DNA from: Artemisia argyi
Taxonomy: Eukaryota > Streptophyta > Magnoliopsida > Asterales > Asteraceae
Direction of reading: 5' to 3'
Length of the DNA: 64,000 bases
Assembly (NCBI GenBank): GCA_030686995.1
Contig: CM060707.1
Coordinates: forward strand, 84,120,472 to 84,184,471
The notes beneath the pieces were generated by a model. That model saw only the letters and a list, made by a program, of their open reading frames with translations. It had not been told where the DNA came from and searched no databases. Below are positions 48,413 to 60,442 of this stretch, piece after piece. The number at the start of each line of letters is the position of its first letter. Within the stretch, counting starts at the first letter, position 1. The translations under genes were made by a program, and so were the position numbers.

Positions 48413-51079
48413 TTATTCCCTTTCAAAATAACCAAGTTTCTTGTGAATAAAATTCATACCTTGAGGATCTGAGGGAACTCTTCCAAAAACCTTATCATCT
48501 ATTTCTCCTAGGCTTTCATACTGATCAAATATGCTTTCCTTCAATCTTTTGACTGCATCAGTTTCTTCTTCACACAATAGCTTATTGGAGATCAAGACTG
48601 ATAATACTTCACAGCTTAAAGGATACTCCTTCTCACCTAGCATAAAGAGTTCTATTCCACTCTAAGTGGAAAGATGATGAACATGGCTCATGCTGAAATA
48701 TTCCCATGAAACAGATAAGTCATAGTAAGGGAATTTCCAATGTGTATCAGTAGGATTTGGATCATATAATCTGCTGAACTCCACCCATAGCTCTTGCTCC
48801 TTTGCATCAGGTTTATACTTTGTTTTCAGCTTCTCTTGAACTAAGTCCCACAATTCATCTAGATCCATTCTGCTACATGCCCTAAGCAGATTTTCAAAGT
48901 TCTTGAAAATTTCAACCTTATTGCCAACCCTGGTTATCTTCCATGCTTTACCAAACTTGTCATAGTAGATTTCCCAATCTATGATTGGATGTCTTGTATG
49001 TAAAGGTTCCGCAAAGACAACTTGTGGAACATGGACAACCATTTCTCTTAACTGAACAGGAGGCAAGACTGCTTTCTCTGCTTGATCCTTCTGATCAACT
49101 CTTCTTCTTTTGGAAGGCCTTTCTTGTGTATCCATGAGGAAACTGGTTTTGTTTCTTCTGTAAGCCTCTAAGTATAGAAGCTTCAATTCATCAAATGATT
49201 TACCTTTGAGTTGATGATCCTTCATGTTCACTTCTCTTTTCAGATATATCTTGAAGAATTTCTTCTGATCTGCCTCAGAATGAGGCATTTTAAACCCTTT
49301 CTTCTGATTCTTCTGGATCTGCTGATAGACATCATCCAATGCCTCTAGATTTTATTTCTTAGTGATGAAATCATTGAGCTTGATTGTCATTTCATCTAAG
49401 CTAAGAGACTCATCACACACAAGAGTGTAAGCTTCACCCCTTACAATTGGATCAATGGAAATGATATATTGCAGCTGAGCATCAAATTTTTCTTGTAATA
49501 TTCTTGACTCTTCTTCAGCCCCCATAACCTCTTCTTCATGAAGCTGTTTGGATAACCTATCATCTACAGCCAATTGTACTTGTTCTTTCTTCTTCAACTT
49601 TTTAGGCTCTGTTTCATCTTCAAACATAATTTTCTTGCCCTTGTCTTTTGGTGTTGATTCTAGACTTGGAGCAGCAGATTGTTCATCAGAAACAAGAAAC
49701 CTCCCCTGAGGCTGTGATCCCCTTTTTCTTTTGTAGAACATTTGATCAGAACCTTTTAAATTCATAGCCAATAGCCTCTGAATCCCAGCAGGCTCTTTCT
49801 CTGCTTCAGCAGTCTCTTTTGCACTAACCGGCTCTTTTTCTGCACTAGCAGGCTCTTCATCAACCACTTGAGTTCCTTCATGAATTTGAAACTGAATCTC
49901 TTCTTCACTCTCAGAACTACCCATCCTCCCCTTTTTGGAAGAGTGACCTAAACCTTCTGCATCTGAACTTGAAGAACTAGAAACAACCAACTGAGAAGTT
50001 CTTTTACCCTTCAACAATTTCACCTTTAACTCCAATTTCTCAACCCTCTTAACTAGCTTGGTGTTAATCTCTGTAAAGTGTTTGTTTTAACTTTCAAGAG
50101 TAGTTTGCAACAGGTGCACTTGCTCCTTTAGTTCCTTTACAGTCAAAGCATCTAAACTTTGATGTGGAGGAGAGTGGGGTGGTGAGTTATGATGTGATAA
50201 TGATGGTGATGTTGCAGATGGTGTTTGTGATGGTTGGTGAGATGGTGATGGTACTGGTGATGGTGGTGTGACTAATGGTACTGGTGATGGGTTTGGTGAT
50301 GAATGATCAGATGATGTGGATGGTTCTTCAGAATGTTGTGGTAACATCTCCTCAAAAAGTGGTACTTCTTCTCCTTGAAAACCAATTTTCATATTTGAAA
50401 ACACCTTGTGTGTAAATTTTGGAGTTTTAAAAGGTTTGTTTCGGGGAAGTAACAAATGTTTGGATTTGTTGATGAGGCACTGAATAAAACTTGGGTACAT
50501 CAAAAACTTTATTTCACTATCCACATTTTTAACCAGTCCTTCAAAAATCTATTTTGAAAAGTTGAATTTTTTGTTTGTTGCCAAGCAAATGAGAGCTGCA
50601 GCCATGTTACCACTAAACTGCTCCCATGAGGTTTTCTTTTGGCTTAAACAATGAAGGATGGTATGAATCAAAAATCTCCATTGAGGGGTAAAATGCTTTT
50701 TAAGAAATGTAAGCTTTGTAGAAGTCACATTATACCCCATTTTTGTCAAATTTTCAAAGATTTTAGAATCAGGAAGTTGACTAATACCATCTGAATCATC
50801 CAAATGAAGATGTCTTCTGATGGATGATTCGGTAAAAGTCAGGGTTCTGCCATCAACTTTGACCTTTAACTCTTGAATCCCATTACTAAGAGTTTTAACT
50901 CTAGCCGTTTGCCAAAATTGTAAAATTTGAGATTCAAAAATAGTGGGATTCACGAGTAAAGCAAACCTGATATAAGAATTGTTTAGAAAATCCACTGCTT
51001 GATGAAAAGATTCATTTTCCTCAGACTTTTCCAAAAATGCTAATTGGTTGTGACGTTTGACAAAACTTAGATGAGCCAT
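48413..51079 (-). pseudogene. Extra 3' ORF of the Copia element (889 codons, four stops)
   Basis: The frame starts at an ATG at 51079 and ends GYFERE at 48413, only a few bases before the polypurine tract. Four in-frame stops (50546-50548, 50084-50086, 49349-49351, 48659-48661) but no frameshift interrupt it. Layout: folded N-terminal part (LHLDDSDGISQLP, WRFLIHTILHCLSQKKTSWE), Pro/Ser-rich stretch (about residues 220-310), heptad-like segment (VKELKEQVHLLQTTLES), Glu/Lys-rich region with basic clusters, then a conserved C-terminal part (IDWEIYYDKFGKAWKITR). I recall related ORFs in Asteraceae Copia elements, usually unnamed. An env-like role has been proposed for SIRE ORFs in this position; no signal peptide is visible here. 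Confidence 0.7.
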
Positions 51080-51936
51080 GGTGAAAGTTTTTGAGGAAAA
51101 ATTTGATTATGATGGTGGGATTTTATTATTGTACTGGTAGAAGATGAAAGGTGAGTGTGAATTGTGATAAGGATTGATTATGAGAAAATTACTTTTGACC
51201 GACTATTAAAGATATGAATAAGTAATTGAAGAGGCGGTCAAAAAGATCTTTTATTATAATAACCATATCCTTAATTCGAGGAAAACATGAGTAATTCACA
51301 GAAATACCCTTCAAAACAACGGCTATATTTTTAACCTGACAGACTCAACGGCTATGTAGCAGTACCATTTTACTCTACCAGTACTAAAATTTGAACTACC
51401 AGTACCTTGTATTTAGAAATATAACTTGGCAATCTCTTTGAAATTTTAGTAAAAATCCCTTATAGTTTTTAGCAAACTATCAGCAATCAACGGATTTGAT
51501 AAGTCTTTACCAATAGCCGTTTGCTTTTGGACTAGTCAGCTCATTAAGTTTGTAAAACTTGGTGAACTGATTACCTTATAGGTTTTAGCAAACTATCAGC
51601 TATCAACAGATTTGAGAAGTCTATACCAAGAGCCGTTTGCTTTTGGACTAGCCAGCTCTTTAAGTTTGTAAAACTTGGTGAACTGATTACCATTTCCACA
51701 TCATGATTTTTGTTATCAATCTTGAGAAACCTGAAATTTGTTAGTTGTAGACCAAAAGAACAGAGTGCAGAGCACTTGTTTTATAGCATTGTCAACATTT
51801 AAGCATCAAGATGAACAAAAATAGAGCAAACTTTGAACTAGCAGTACCAATTTTGTACTGACAGTACCTTATGACTAACTAGCAGTACCATGTTTAAAGG
51901 CCAGAACTTGTTTAATTTATGTAAAAAAACACATGT
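51080..51936 (-). other. Spacer between Copia pol and the extra ORF
   Basis: Non-coding. It holds two pseudoknot repeats (51460-51700) and several CAGTACC words (about 51360, 51410, 51845, 51865, 51885). Confidence 0.7.
51460..51700 (-). repeat. Two tandem units predicted to form an RNA pseudoknot (Copia)
   Basis: On the minus strand two units of about 115 bp match the Athila units, starting GGTAATCAGTTCACCAAG. Unit A: stem CCAAAAG (51640-51646) with CTCTTGG (51626-51632), one A-C mismatch; loop AACGG pairs with CTGTT (51605-51609), one wobble. Unit B: stem CCAAAAG (51524-51530) with CTATTGG (51510-51516), one mismatch; loop AACGG pairs with CCGTT (51489-51493). The 16-nt spacer is the same as in Athila. 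These copies are slightly more decayed. Confidence 0.7.
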
Positions 51937-51939
51937 TTT

Positions 51940-53430
51940 TCAAAGATTTATCATACCAATACCTGCTACCAGGTATTTAAATCTACCTAAATCAAAAGCT
52001 TTGGTGAGAAGGTCTGCAAAATTCTTTTCAGAATCAATTTTGACAACTTGTATTAACCTTTTCTCATTGCAATCTCTTATGAAATGGTGTCTGATTTCAA
52101 TGTGTTTTGTTTTTGAATGTTGAACTGGATTCTTAATGATACAAATAGTACTGCTATTGTCAATGTAAATAATGGTGTTAAGAAAATTGTACCCATAGTC
52201 AAGCAATTGATTCTGAATCCAAAGTACTTGGCCACAACAACTTGCACTTGCAACATAGTCTGCTTTAGTTGTAGAGTTGGCCACCATTTTTTGCTTCTTG
52301 CATTGCCATGATATGAGTCTGCAGCCAAGAAATCGACATCCACCAGTTGTGGATTTTATGTCTAGGGTTGCACCAGCATAGTCACTATCTGAATAAGCTA
52401 CCAAGTCAAAAGATGATTCCCTTGGATACCATAGACCCAACCTAGGTTGACCCTTGAGGTATCTAAAGATCCTTTTGACTGCTGTGAGATGAGAAACTTT
52501 TGGATTTACTTGAAACCTTGCACATACACACACTGGGAACATGATATCTGGTCTTGATGATGTAAGGTACATCAAGGACCCAATCATTGATCTGTAATTG
52601 TACACATCAACATCTTCACCCTCAGCATCTTTGAGTAACCCCTTTTCTGGATCCATTGGTGTACTTGCAACCTTTGAATCTGCAAACCCAAATTTCCTTA
52701 GGATCTCTGCTACATACTTATCTTGGCTGATAAATATGCCTTCATTTGATTGTTTCACTTGGAGACCCAGAAAGAAAGTAAGTTCCCCCATGGAACTCAT
52801 TTCAAACTTATTATGCATAAGTTTTTCAAACTCCACACACAACTCCTGGTTTGTGGATCCAAAGATAATGTCATCAACATAAATCTGTACCAGCAAGATG
52901 TCTTTCTTGGTTCTTTTAGTGAACAAAGTTGGATCAATCTTGCCTCTTTGAAATCCATTTTCCAATAAATAGAAAGCCAATGTTTCATACCATGCCCTAG
53001 GAGCTTGGTGTAGACCATAAAGAGCCTTGGTAACCTTGTACACCTTGTCTGGATATTCTGCATCAATGAAGCCTGGAGGTTGAGAAACATACACCTCTTC
53101 TCAATAGTACCATATAAAAAGGCACTTTTGACATCCATTTGGTAAACAGTGAAGCCTATGAAAGAAGCATAGGCCAAGAATAGCCTAATTGCTTCAATTC
53201 TTGCAACAGGAGCAAAAACTTCTTCATAATCCACTTCTTCTTCTTGAGTATACCCTTGGGCCACCAATCTTGCTTTGTTTTTTTTATCACTATTCCCCTT
53301 TCATCTTTCTTATTCCTAAATGCCCATTTGGTTCCAATTACCTTGTAACCTTTGGGCAAATAAACCAGTATCCAAACCTTCTGAAGTTTGAATTGAAGCA
53401 GCTCTTCTTGCATTGTTTCAACCCAACTTG
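51940..53430 (-). pseudogene. Copia reverse transcriptase and RNase H
   Basis: Reverse transcriptase pieces: NKKDERGIVIK then, after a shift near 53280, VAQGYTQEEEVDYEEVFAPV and QMDVKSAFLYG; another shift near 53100 leads to VYVSQPPGFIDAEYPDKVYK and the catalytic YVDDIIFGS (52871-52882). RNase H follows with SDSDYAGATLDIKSTTGG and DNSSTICIIKNP, ending GMINL at 51940. A conserved Glu of the TTEAEY motif reads Lys here (TTKADY). The order after integrase is that of Ty1/Copia. Confidence 0.9.
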
Positions 53431-55478
53431 AATCATCTAAGGCCTTTGTAATGTTTTTGGGTTCAACCTGTGAGAGAAAGCATGAAAACAGGCATATGTG
53501 GGCAACTTCATGGTTCTTTTCTTCATAGACAGCTAAGACAAACCCTTCTTGATCTGAAGATAAGACCTGAGATCTTGTTTTAACACCAGAATCAATGCTG
53601 CCAATCACATTTTCAATGGAGTGATCTTTGAGAATTCTTGTGTTGTGAGTTGTAGGAACATCATAGGAAATTGGAAGATTGCCAATCCTTACATCTTCTG
53701 GTGAGGAATCATTTGATAGAACATTTAATGGTTCAGCGGGACCAACTTGTGAACTGGCAGTACCATTTGGTGAACCGGCAGTATCATTTGGTGAACTGGC
53801 AGTACCATTTTCATTTGCGGAGTTTTCTTGATTCCCTTGACCTTGTGTTCCATGATCATCTTCAACACCTTCATTTGTTGTATTAGAAGGCTCTCCGTGA
53901 CTTGAAGATGAATTCAATCCTTTCCAAATTGGCATTAAGATGTAATCTTGATCATCAGTTGTTTCAACATTGTCTTCAAAACCTGCATTATCATTAGTAT
54001 TTGTACCTGTGACAGACACATAATTCATAGATTCTGAAAGCTTATCAATGTCAAAGAACCAATTTGGTCCAATGCCTACAACATTAGGTAGTTTTTCTTG
54101 AAACTCTATGTGCAGATTTTCTTCCACTAGCCTAGTGCAACAATTATACACCCTATAGGCCTTACTTTGCAAAGAATACCCTATCATGTAACTTTCATCA
54201 GCTTTTCCTTCAAACTTTCCTAGATGATCTTTGGTATTGAGAATAGTGACATGACATCCAAAAGGTCTCGTAAAACTTAGAGATGGTGTTCTACCAAACA
54301 AAAGTTCATAAGGAGTCTTTCTATGAGGTTTAATCACAAGAACCCTGTTCTGCACATAACAAGCAGTACCTACAGCTTCAGCCCAAAATGAAATAGGCAA
54401 CTTAGAGTCTACTAACATTGTTCTAGCAGCCTCTATAAGAGTTCTATTTTTCCTTTCTGCTACTCCATTTTGCTGTGGGGTTCTAGCTACACTATATTCT
54501 CTTTTTATTCCTTTTTCTTTGCAAAATTCATCCATAACTCTATTCTTGAATTATGTCCCATTTTCACATCTAATTACTTTTACTTTCTTATCAATTTGGT
54601 TTTCTATCCCTGTAATATAGGACTTAAGGATCTCACTTGTTTCATCCTTAGTTCTCAAAAAAATAAAACCCAAGAAAATCTGCTGTAATCATCAATAACT
54701 ACAAGACAATATTTTTTACCATTCAAGCTATTCACAGATGTAGGACCAAAGAGGTCCATATGAAGCATGTATAAAGCTTGAGAAATTGAGTTATGGGTTT
54801 TGGGCTTACAAGAAGCTCTATGCTGTTTACCTTTTAGACAATCAACACATGTTTGGTCATTTTGAAAAATCTTTTTAGGTAAACCTCTAACCAAATCATA
54901 TTTTGCAATTGTATTGATTGTTTTAAAGTTTACATGACCAAGCCTTCTATGCGGTAGCATAGATTCGTCCAATGAGGCTTTTGCTACTAGACAGGTTAAA
55001 ATCTCTTTAGGAACAATGTTTTTCAAATCAACAATGTACATATTGTTCTTTCTAGGGATTTTAAGAAGAATCTAACTTTCATAAGGAATTTTAAAATCAG
55101 GAGAAAGAACAATGCATTCAGTGTCAGTAAAAAGGACATTGTTCTTTGTGTCACACATTTGTGAGACACTTAGGAGATTAAACTGAAGTTCTTTCACAAA
55201 ATACACATTTTCAAAATCTAATTTACTGGTTTTAATTGTACCTTTACCTGTAATCTTTCCTTTGATTCCTCCCCCAAAGTAACATATCCTCCATCAAATG
55301 ATTTGAAGTCTGTGAGGTAAGATATGTTGCCTGTCATGTGCCTTGAACATCCACTATCTACATATCCTTGATCAGCAATATCATTTGAATGTTCCTGCAC
55401 ATATATACACATATTAGTTTCCTTGGGGTACCCAAGCCATGACTGACTTGGGTTTGCCTCGTGCATCAATGTAATCAA
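53431..55478 (-). pseudogene. Copia protease and integrase
   Basis: Protease motif VDSGCSRHMTG (Asp at 55357-55359), then after a missing base near 55270 the pre-integrase zinc region (LPHRRLGHVNF ... CVDCLKGKQHRASC, about 54960-54800). The integrase core has HMDLFGP (about 54754) and QQNGVAERKN (54455). The middle catalytic Asp is Glu in RCENGT, followed by a TAA where Glu is expected. Breaks: TAG near 55075 in the linker, a shift near 54655, and the TAA near 54550. The C-terminal part (54000-53450) is variable and carries repeats of NGTASS coded by the CAGTACC motif. Confidence 0.9.
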
Positions 55479-58020
55479 ACCTCTTTAGGACTGTTGATGC
55501 ACCATTTGATTGGAGTGGTCTCCAAATCCAACATGCTGAGGACTTAACAGCATTTTCATTTTTAACACATTTTGTGGTTTTTGGTCTGACAGTACCAAAT
55601 TTGGTAGTACCATTTGGTCTAGCGGGACCATTTAGCCTAGCAGGACCTTTTGGTTTTGGTCTCCAATTTTGTGTTTTAACCACATAATCCCTTTCAATGT
55701 GACTTTTCACAACTCTTAGTATATGTTTGAAAATATTACTTGCACCCTCAGTAGTGAATTTTGGGTAAACAGGCTCATTTGGTCTAACATTATGATTGAC
55801 TTTTGGTGTGTTAGATTTCACAAAACCTTTTCTGGGGTTTGTTTTATTTGTTTTAGACTTTGATGTACTCCCAGATACCCAATTGTTACAATAAGCATGA
55901 GTATGATTAAAACTACCATAGTAATAGCATGCCTTATTGTTCATGACAAAATTATCACCAAGTTGGTGTGACTTAAGATTGTTCCAATTTCTCTAACTAC
56001 CTCTAGGTTTGCTATTACATTTAGCACAACATTCAACTATTTTTAGAACAATTTTAGTCTTTGTCATACTATCTACACTTTTAGGACTGGTTGGTCCTAC
56101 TTTGTTTCCTTTCTTTGAAGCAGTCTCTTTTTCATTCTCATCAGATGTCCAATCTTCAATAGATGTATCATCTGAGCTCTTATCAGTGAGCACCTTTTCT
56201 TTAGGAAGTGAAGTATCACTTGCACTCTCAAAAGGTTCACTATTTTCTATAGGTTTTACATTTTCTAGTGGTTTATGAGTGAGTTCATGTAAACCTGATT
56301 CAGCAAGATCTATACCTGGGGGACAGGGAATTCCTCTGTAAGGAGGTGGACATGTGTTGTATCCAATCCCAGATTTGATTTTCTTGTTCATTTGGTTTTC
56401 AACTATACTTCTAGTACATGCAGAAGCATTTTCTATTGTTGTAACAGTTAGTTGAATATTATCTTTTGCTTGTTTCACTTTAGCAAACTCAGTTCTCAAC
56501 AGGCTTATTTCAGCATCTTTTAAAAATATGTCTCTATTAAGAATAGCTTTTGTGTCAGAAAAGGTGAGTTCATTTTCCCTAAAGTGAATTATCTGCTTCT
56601 CAAGTTTGGCCATACCACATTTATGATTAACTAGGTCTTGATGAGTTTTTCTTTCTCCTACTTTCAGTTCATCATAAAGTTTTCTTAAAATTTCTAATTC
56701 TTTAAAAACTTCACAAGTAGCTGAACATTTAGTAATTTATACCTCAGGATTGGAGAAAGCCATTAAAGACATTTCATTTGAAAATGACTCTTCTTCACCC
56801 ATAAAGCTCCAATCAAAACCCAGCCCATCAATAGCTACCATAGCTTTTGTTTCAGTGATGTATACTTCCTTGCTCTTGTTCTCATTGTTTTCCCTATTCT
56901 TGTTCTCAAAACCTCTTCCCTTATCACCCTGCTTCTTTGGTCTTCTACAGTCTCTTGAGTAGTGGCCCTTTATGTGGCAATTGTAGCACTCCACTTTAGA
57001 CTTGTCATACCCAGCAGGTTCATTACCATTGATGACAATCTTCTTTCCAGTCCTCATCAAATATTTCTTAGCCCTCATGCTAAGAAGTGAAAGCTGCCAC
57101 TTTATGTCCATTTCTTCAAGATCATCATCACTGATCTCTTGAAGATCTTCAAAGGTCAATATGGAACCATTGTGTTGTGATGTTAGGAAAGCACAACCAA
57201 TTGTTTCATCTAAAATGGTTTTCGTACTGCTAGAAGTACTGGTAGTACCAAAATTTGTGTTGGCGGTACCTTCTTCTTTACCATCTTTTTCTTCATCAAC
57301 TTTCTTGGAAGTGCCATGAGGTGACACAAAGGCCATATTTCCTGAGCTTGAACTAGTAGACTTCTTCAGTTCATGCTCTACTATTTTGAAGTTGCTGTAA
57401 AGATCATTAAGACTCATGGAATCAATATCTGGCTTGTTTTTCCAGACAATGACATGCATGGCCCATTCAAAGGGTAGACTTCTAAGGAATTTGGAGTTTA
57501 AATCTTCTTGAGATATTATTACCTCATGAATGGCTAACTGACTGGAAAGCTTTTGTAGTCTATTGAACATGCTGTCCAAAGACTCATTTGTTGTGGCTGA
57601 AAAGTTTTCAAATTGTTGTTTTAAAAGTGTTTTCTGAGTTTTCTTGGTGGGATCATTACCACCATACCTAGCCACAATAGCTTGAAAGAGGGTTTTAGCA
57701 CATTTGTACTTGTTAAAGATTGAGATCTGGTCATTTGGAATAGACATGAGAAGCATACTCCTGGCTTTAAGATCATTTCTCTTTTGGATTCTTTCTTCTG
57801 CGGTTGTTGGGTTTACTTGCACAGTTGTGACAAGTGCATCGTTTACTGTGGAGGTGGTGGTTATGGGTTTAAATGAGTTTCCTTCTTCAATAATCTCCCA
57901 AAGTGCATAGTCTTGCACTTGGAAGTATTGCTCAACCCTCAGTCTCCACATCTCAAACTCATTCTATTTAAGTAATGGAAGTTCTGCAGCCACATTGGTT
58001 TGAATGTGCTTAACATCCAT
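55479..58020 (-). pseudogene. Copia Gag
   Basis: The ATG at 58020 (MDVKHIQTNVAAEL) follows the primer site by 38 nt. A TAG at 57964-57966 replaces Trp before NEFEMWRLRVEQYFQVQDY. The UBN2-type Gag domain runs to about 57350 and the knuckle CYNCHIKGHYSRDC is at 56988-56947. A TAA at 56734-56736 separates a coiled-coil part (56613-55993). A further TAG near 55990 leads to a second, damaged knuckle CYYYGSFNHTHAYC. The Gag is long, as in SIRE-type elements. Confidence 0.85.
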
Positions 58021-58057
58021 TTTTGCTTTGTTCTTTTATGTCGTAAATATCAGCCTT

Positions 58058-58069
58058 GCTCTGATACCA
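58058..58069 (-). other. Primer-binding site of the Copia element
   Basis: GCTCTGATACCA, complement of the initiator tRNA-Met site, 2 nt from the right LTR. Confidence 0.9.
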
Positions 58070-58071
58070 CT

Positions 58072-58770
58072 TGTGGAAGGATTATGTGTTCAAACACTTG
58101 GGATGTTAGTCTTAGTAATGTGTTTGGGATATTTATGAATGAATGTGATTTAGTACGCGGAATTTACTAGAACACACTAAAAGAACAAAGGTGGTGAATA
58201 AGTAAACGTGAATAATTTAGAGTGATGAACACAACATGAATAACACAAAATGATTCAATATTATTTATGAAATAATACGGGTGATCTAAACTATCACCAG
58301 GATTACAAATGTAACCTTGAATCTTTGATACGTGAAAAGGATTTTAATAATGGAAGTTATGCATGCAGTTGTTGATGTCTAAGAAGGTGACTAAGGGTTC
58401 CTTTTATAGTATAAGGAACCCTTATTACAAGTTGTCAAGTTGCTTAATATAATATACTTAGAGACTTATCTTATCCTAAAATTACACCTTTCAAGGTAAA
58501 ACACTCCATATTATCTACTGAGACCTCTGTACTACTTCTACTAAACGTGTAACTTTGTACAAAGACTAATAATACAACTAAATATCTCTAAATAAAATAT
58601 AACAACTTGTCGTTTAAACTGGCAGGACCTTCATTAACTAGCAGTACCTTCTCACCCAGAAGGTACTGTTAGTATATCTTCAACTTCAAAAAAATAAAAG
58701 AGGCAGGCTTAACTATCTTTTGGTAGGCTCTTCTAGCAGACTCTTTAACTTGAGCATTTTATTCCCAACA
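58072..58770 (-). repeat. 5' LTR of the Copia element
   Basis: 699 bp, uninterrupted. It gives the reference for the split left LTR. It contains CAGTACC and its inverse GGTACTG around 58640-58675. Confidence 0.95.
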
Positions 58771-58775
58771 CTAAG

Positions 58776-58868
58776 GTTCATTTGGTATTATATAAATTGT
58801 ATTTCAATTTTTTTTTAACTTAAAGGCATTTTGGTAATTTTGCATGTTTTAGAATTTGAAGTATTACA
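58776..58868 (-). repeat. Tekay-like 3' LTR, segment 3 (LTR start on the minus strand)
   Basis: It resumes after the CTAAG duplication and ends AAGTATTACA; on the minus strand this is the LTR start TGTAATACTT. Confidence 0.65.
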
Positions 58869-60442
58869 ACTTCTTCCCCTCTAAAAAGAAATTTCCGTCC
58901 TCGGAAATTGAATAAACAGAACAGACGGAAACGAATTGAATTCAGAATTTATATGGATGAAACGAACACAAAATCCTTCAGTTACAGAAGTAATCTTAAT
59001 TCAGAAAATCTTTTCCAACAGATTTCAAATGGACAGATAGATCTTTCTTATCAGAATTTCGTAACTTCATATCTTATTCAAAGCAGATCATAATTCAGTT
59101 CAACGGATGCGTACTAGCAACAGATAACTAATATCAGAAAACAGATTGCGTGCGGAAATTCAGACGATAGGAAACTCTATAATGAGTTCTAAATTTCTTA
59201 GCGAATGAACAACGACCAACAAACATATGATGAGAATTTGAACTTTATCCAGATGTCTAACGATGAAGGTAGATCACACATAGATAGAATAAATCCTGAA
59301 GTCTCACTTATCGTGGATAATTCAACTAGCAGAGATCTAATGCTTCTCAAACACTTCCCAAAATATCATATGCTCACAATGAGAGTACGTTATATGATGG
59401 AAATATTATCACGTTGGCTAGGCGTCATAATATTTGCATTATATAAATATACCTTCATGGCGACTATACTTTATCTCAAGTTGTGAACAAAAGCAACCTA
59501 TAGCAACCAAGCAATACTTCTCTTCTTTCCAGAATTTTGGCAGAATCAATTATCATCAATAAGGTCGAATAGAAAACGAAAGGTATCAGAAAATAACCTA
59601 AATCTAATAGATCTATCTTAATAGAGCACCAATACTTCCAAAATTAGACAAATTTCTTATAATCATAAACTTAACGAACCTACCCAGGATTATCACCATA
59701 CGAAACTTCCAAATTCATTCTCACCATTGTTAATCTTCCTCATTATCATGTGATATCCTAATCATTATTAACAGAAAAGACTTAAAGAATTCAACCTATT
59801 CCCGGATTATTGTCAAAATCATAACCTTCTAAAGGAAACCTTAGTAAACATAGTTTCATTAATAGAATGGAGTGGTCAATTTTCCTATACTCGTGACTAA
59901 TAACCTCCAGATCTCTCTTAGGAATAGAAAAGGTTTATCGAAAATCAAATAGTGTCAAAGGAAACTTAATATGCCTAACATAAGTAGAAAAATTCACAGA
60001 ATATGTCAAACACTTAGGGTTCTATTAATCTTCTGAATGATCAAACTTATTATCAGAAATGGAGATCAGAATCAGAAAATGAAACTTAAATGATGTGAGC
60101 CTTAATCATGTAGTTTTCAAAACCTTCTAAACTTACTTAGTTACTGAACTTTAGATCATGCATAACTTTCTAATCTCGGAAAGAATGATCTTATTAACTT
60201 AACTAAAGACAGAGGCATGAATCAAAGTGATGCGAAAACGATGTAACTTAACTAATATCCTAGTCTACCCAGGCCTCACCGGTCATGACTTAAGTTCATA
60301 TAGGGAAGTCCTAAAGCAAATCCTCAAAGATTGTTTCATAACTTCTATGGTGCAAAACCTAAGGGCCTAATACTCACAAGTAATAGCCTAAGCTCTACGG
60401 GTTATGAATCTGTCGATCAAACCTATCTCTCATACCGTAAAT
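58869..60442 (-). other. Short internal region of the Tekay-like element
   Basis: On the minus strand the purine tract CTTTTTAGAGGGGAAGAAGT (58869-58888) abuts the 3' LTR and is preceded by CCGAGGACGGAAATTTC, typical of the 3' end of Tekay/Del elements. At the other end 60427-60442 is a damaged tRNA-Met type primer site. No gag or pol was recognised; the ORF at 59205-59486 (+) matches nothing I know. It is a deleted or non-autonomous copy. Confidence 0.6.

Larger units (their letters stand above)
33212..58770 (-). mobile_element. SIRE-like Ty1/Copia retrotransposon with extra 3' ORF, split by an Athila element
   Basis: The right (5') LTR is 58072-58770 (699 bp, TGTGGAAGG to CCCAACA). The left (3') LTR is split into 33212-33253 and 47744-48395 by the Athila insertion. 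The perfect duplication CTAAG is at 33207-33211 and 58771-58775. Minus-strand order: primer site, gag, protease, integrase, reverse transcriptase, RNase H (Copia order), spacer, extra ORF, polypurine tract. Assignment to the SIRE/Maximus lineage rests on the large Gag and the long ORF after pol. Stops and shifts throughout pol make it non-functional. Confidence 0.9.

Noticed and set aside
59205..59486. 93-codon ORF in the Tekay-like internal region
   Set aside because: Opposite strand to the element, no recognisable domain, and amino-acid composition as expected from AT-rich sequence.
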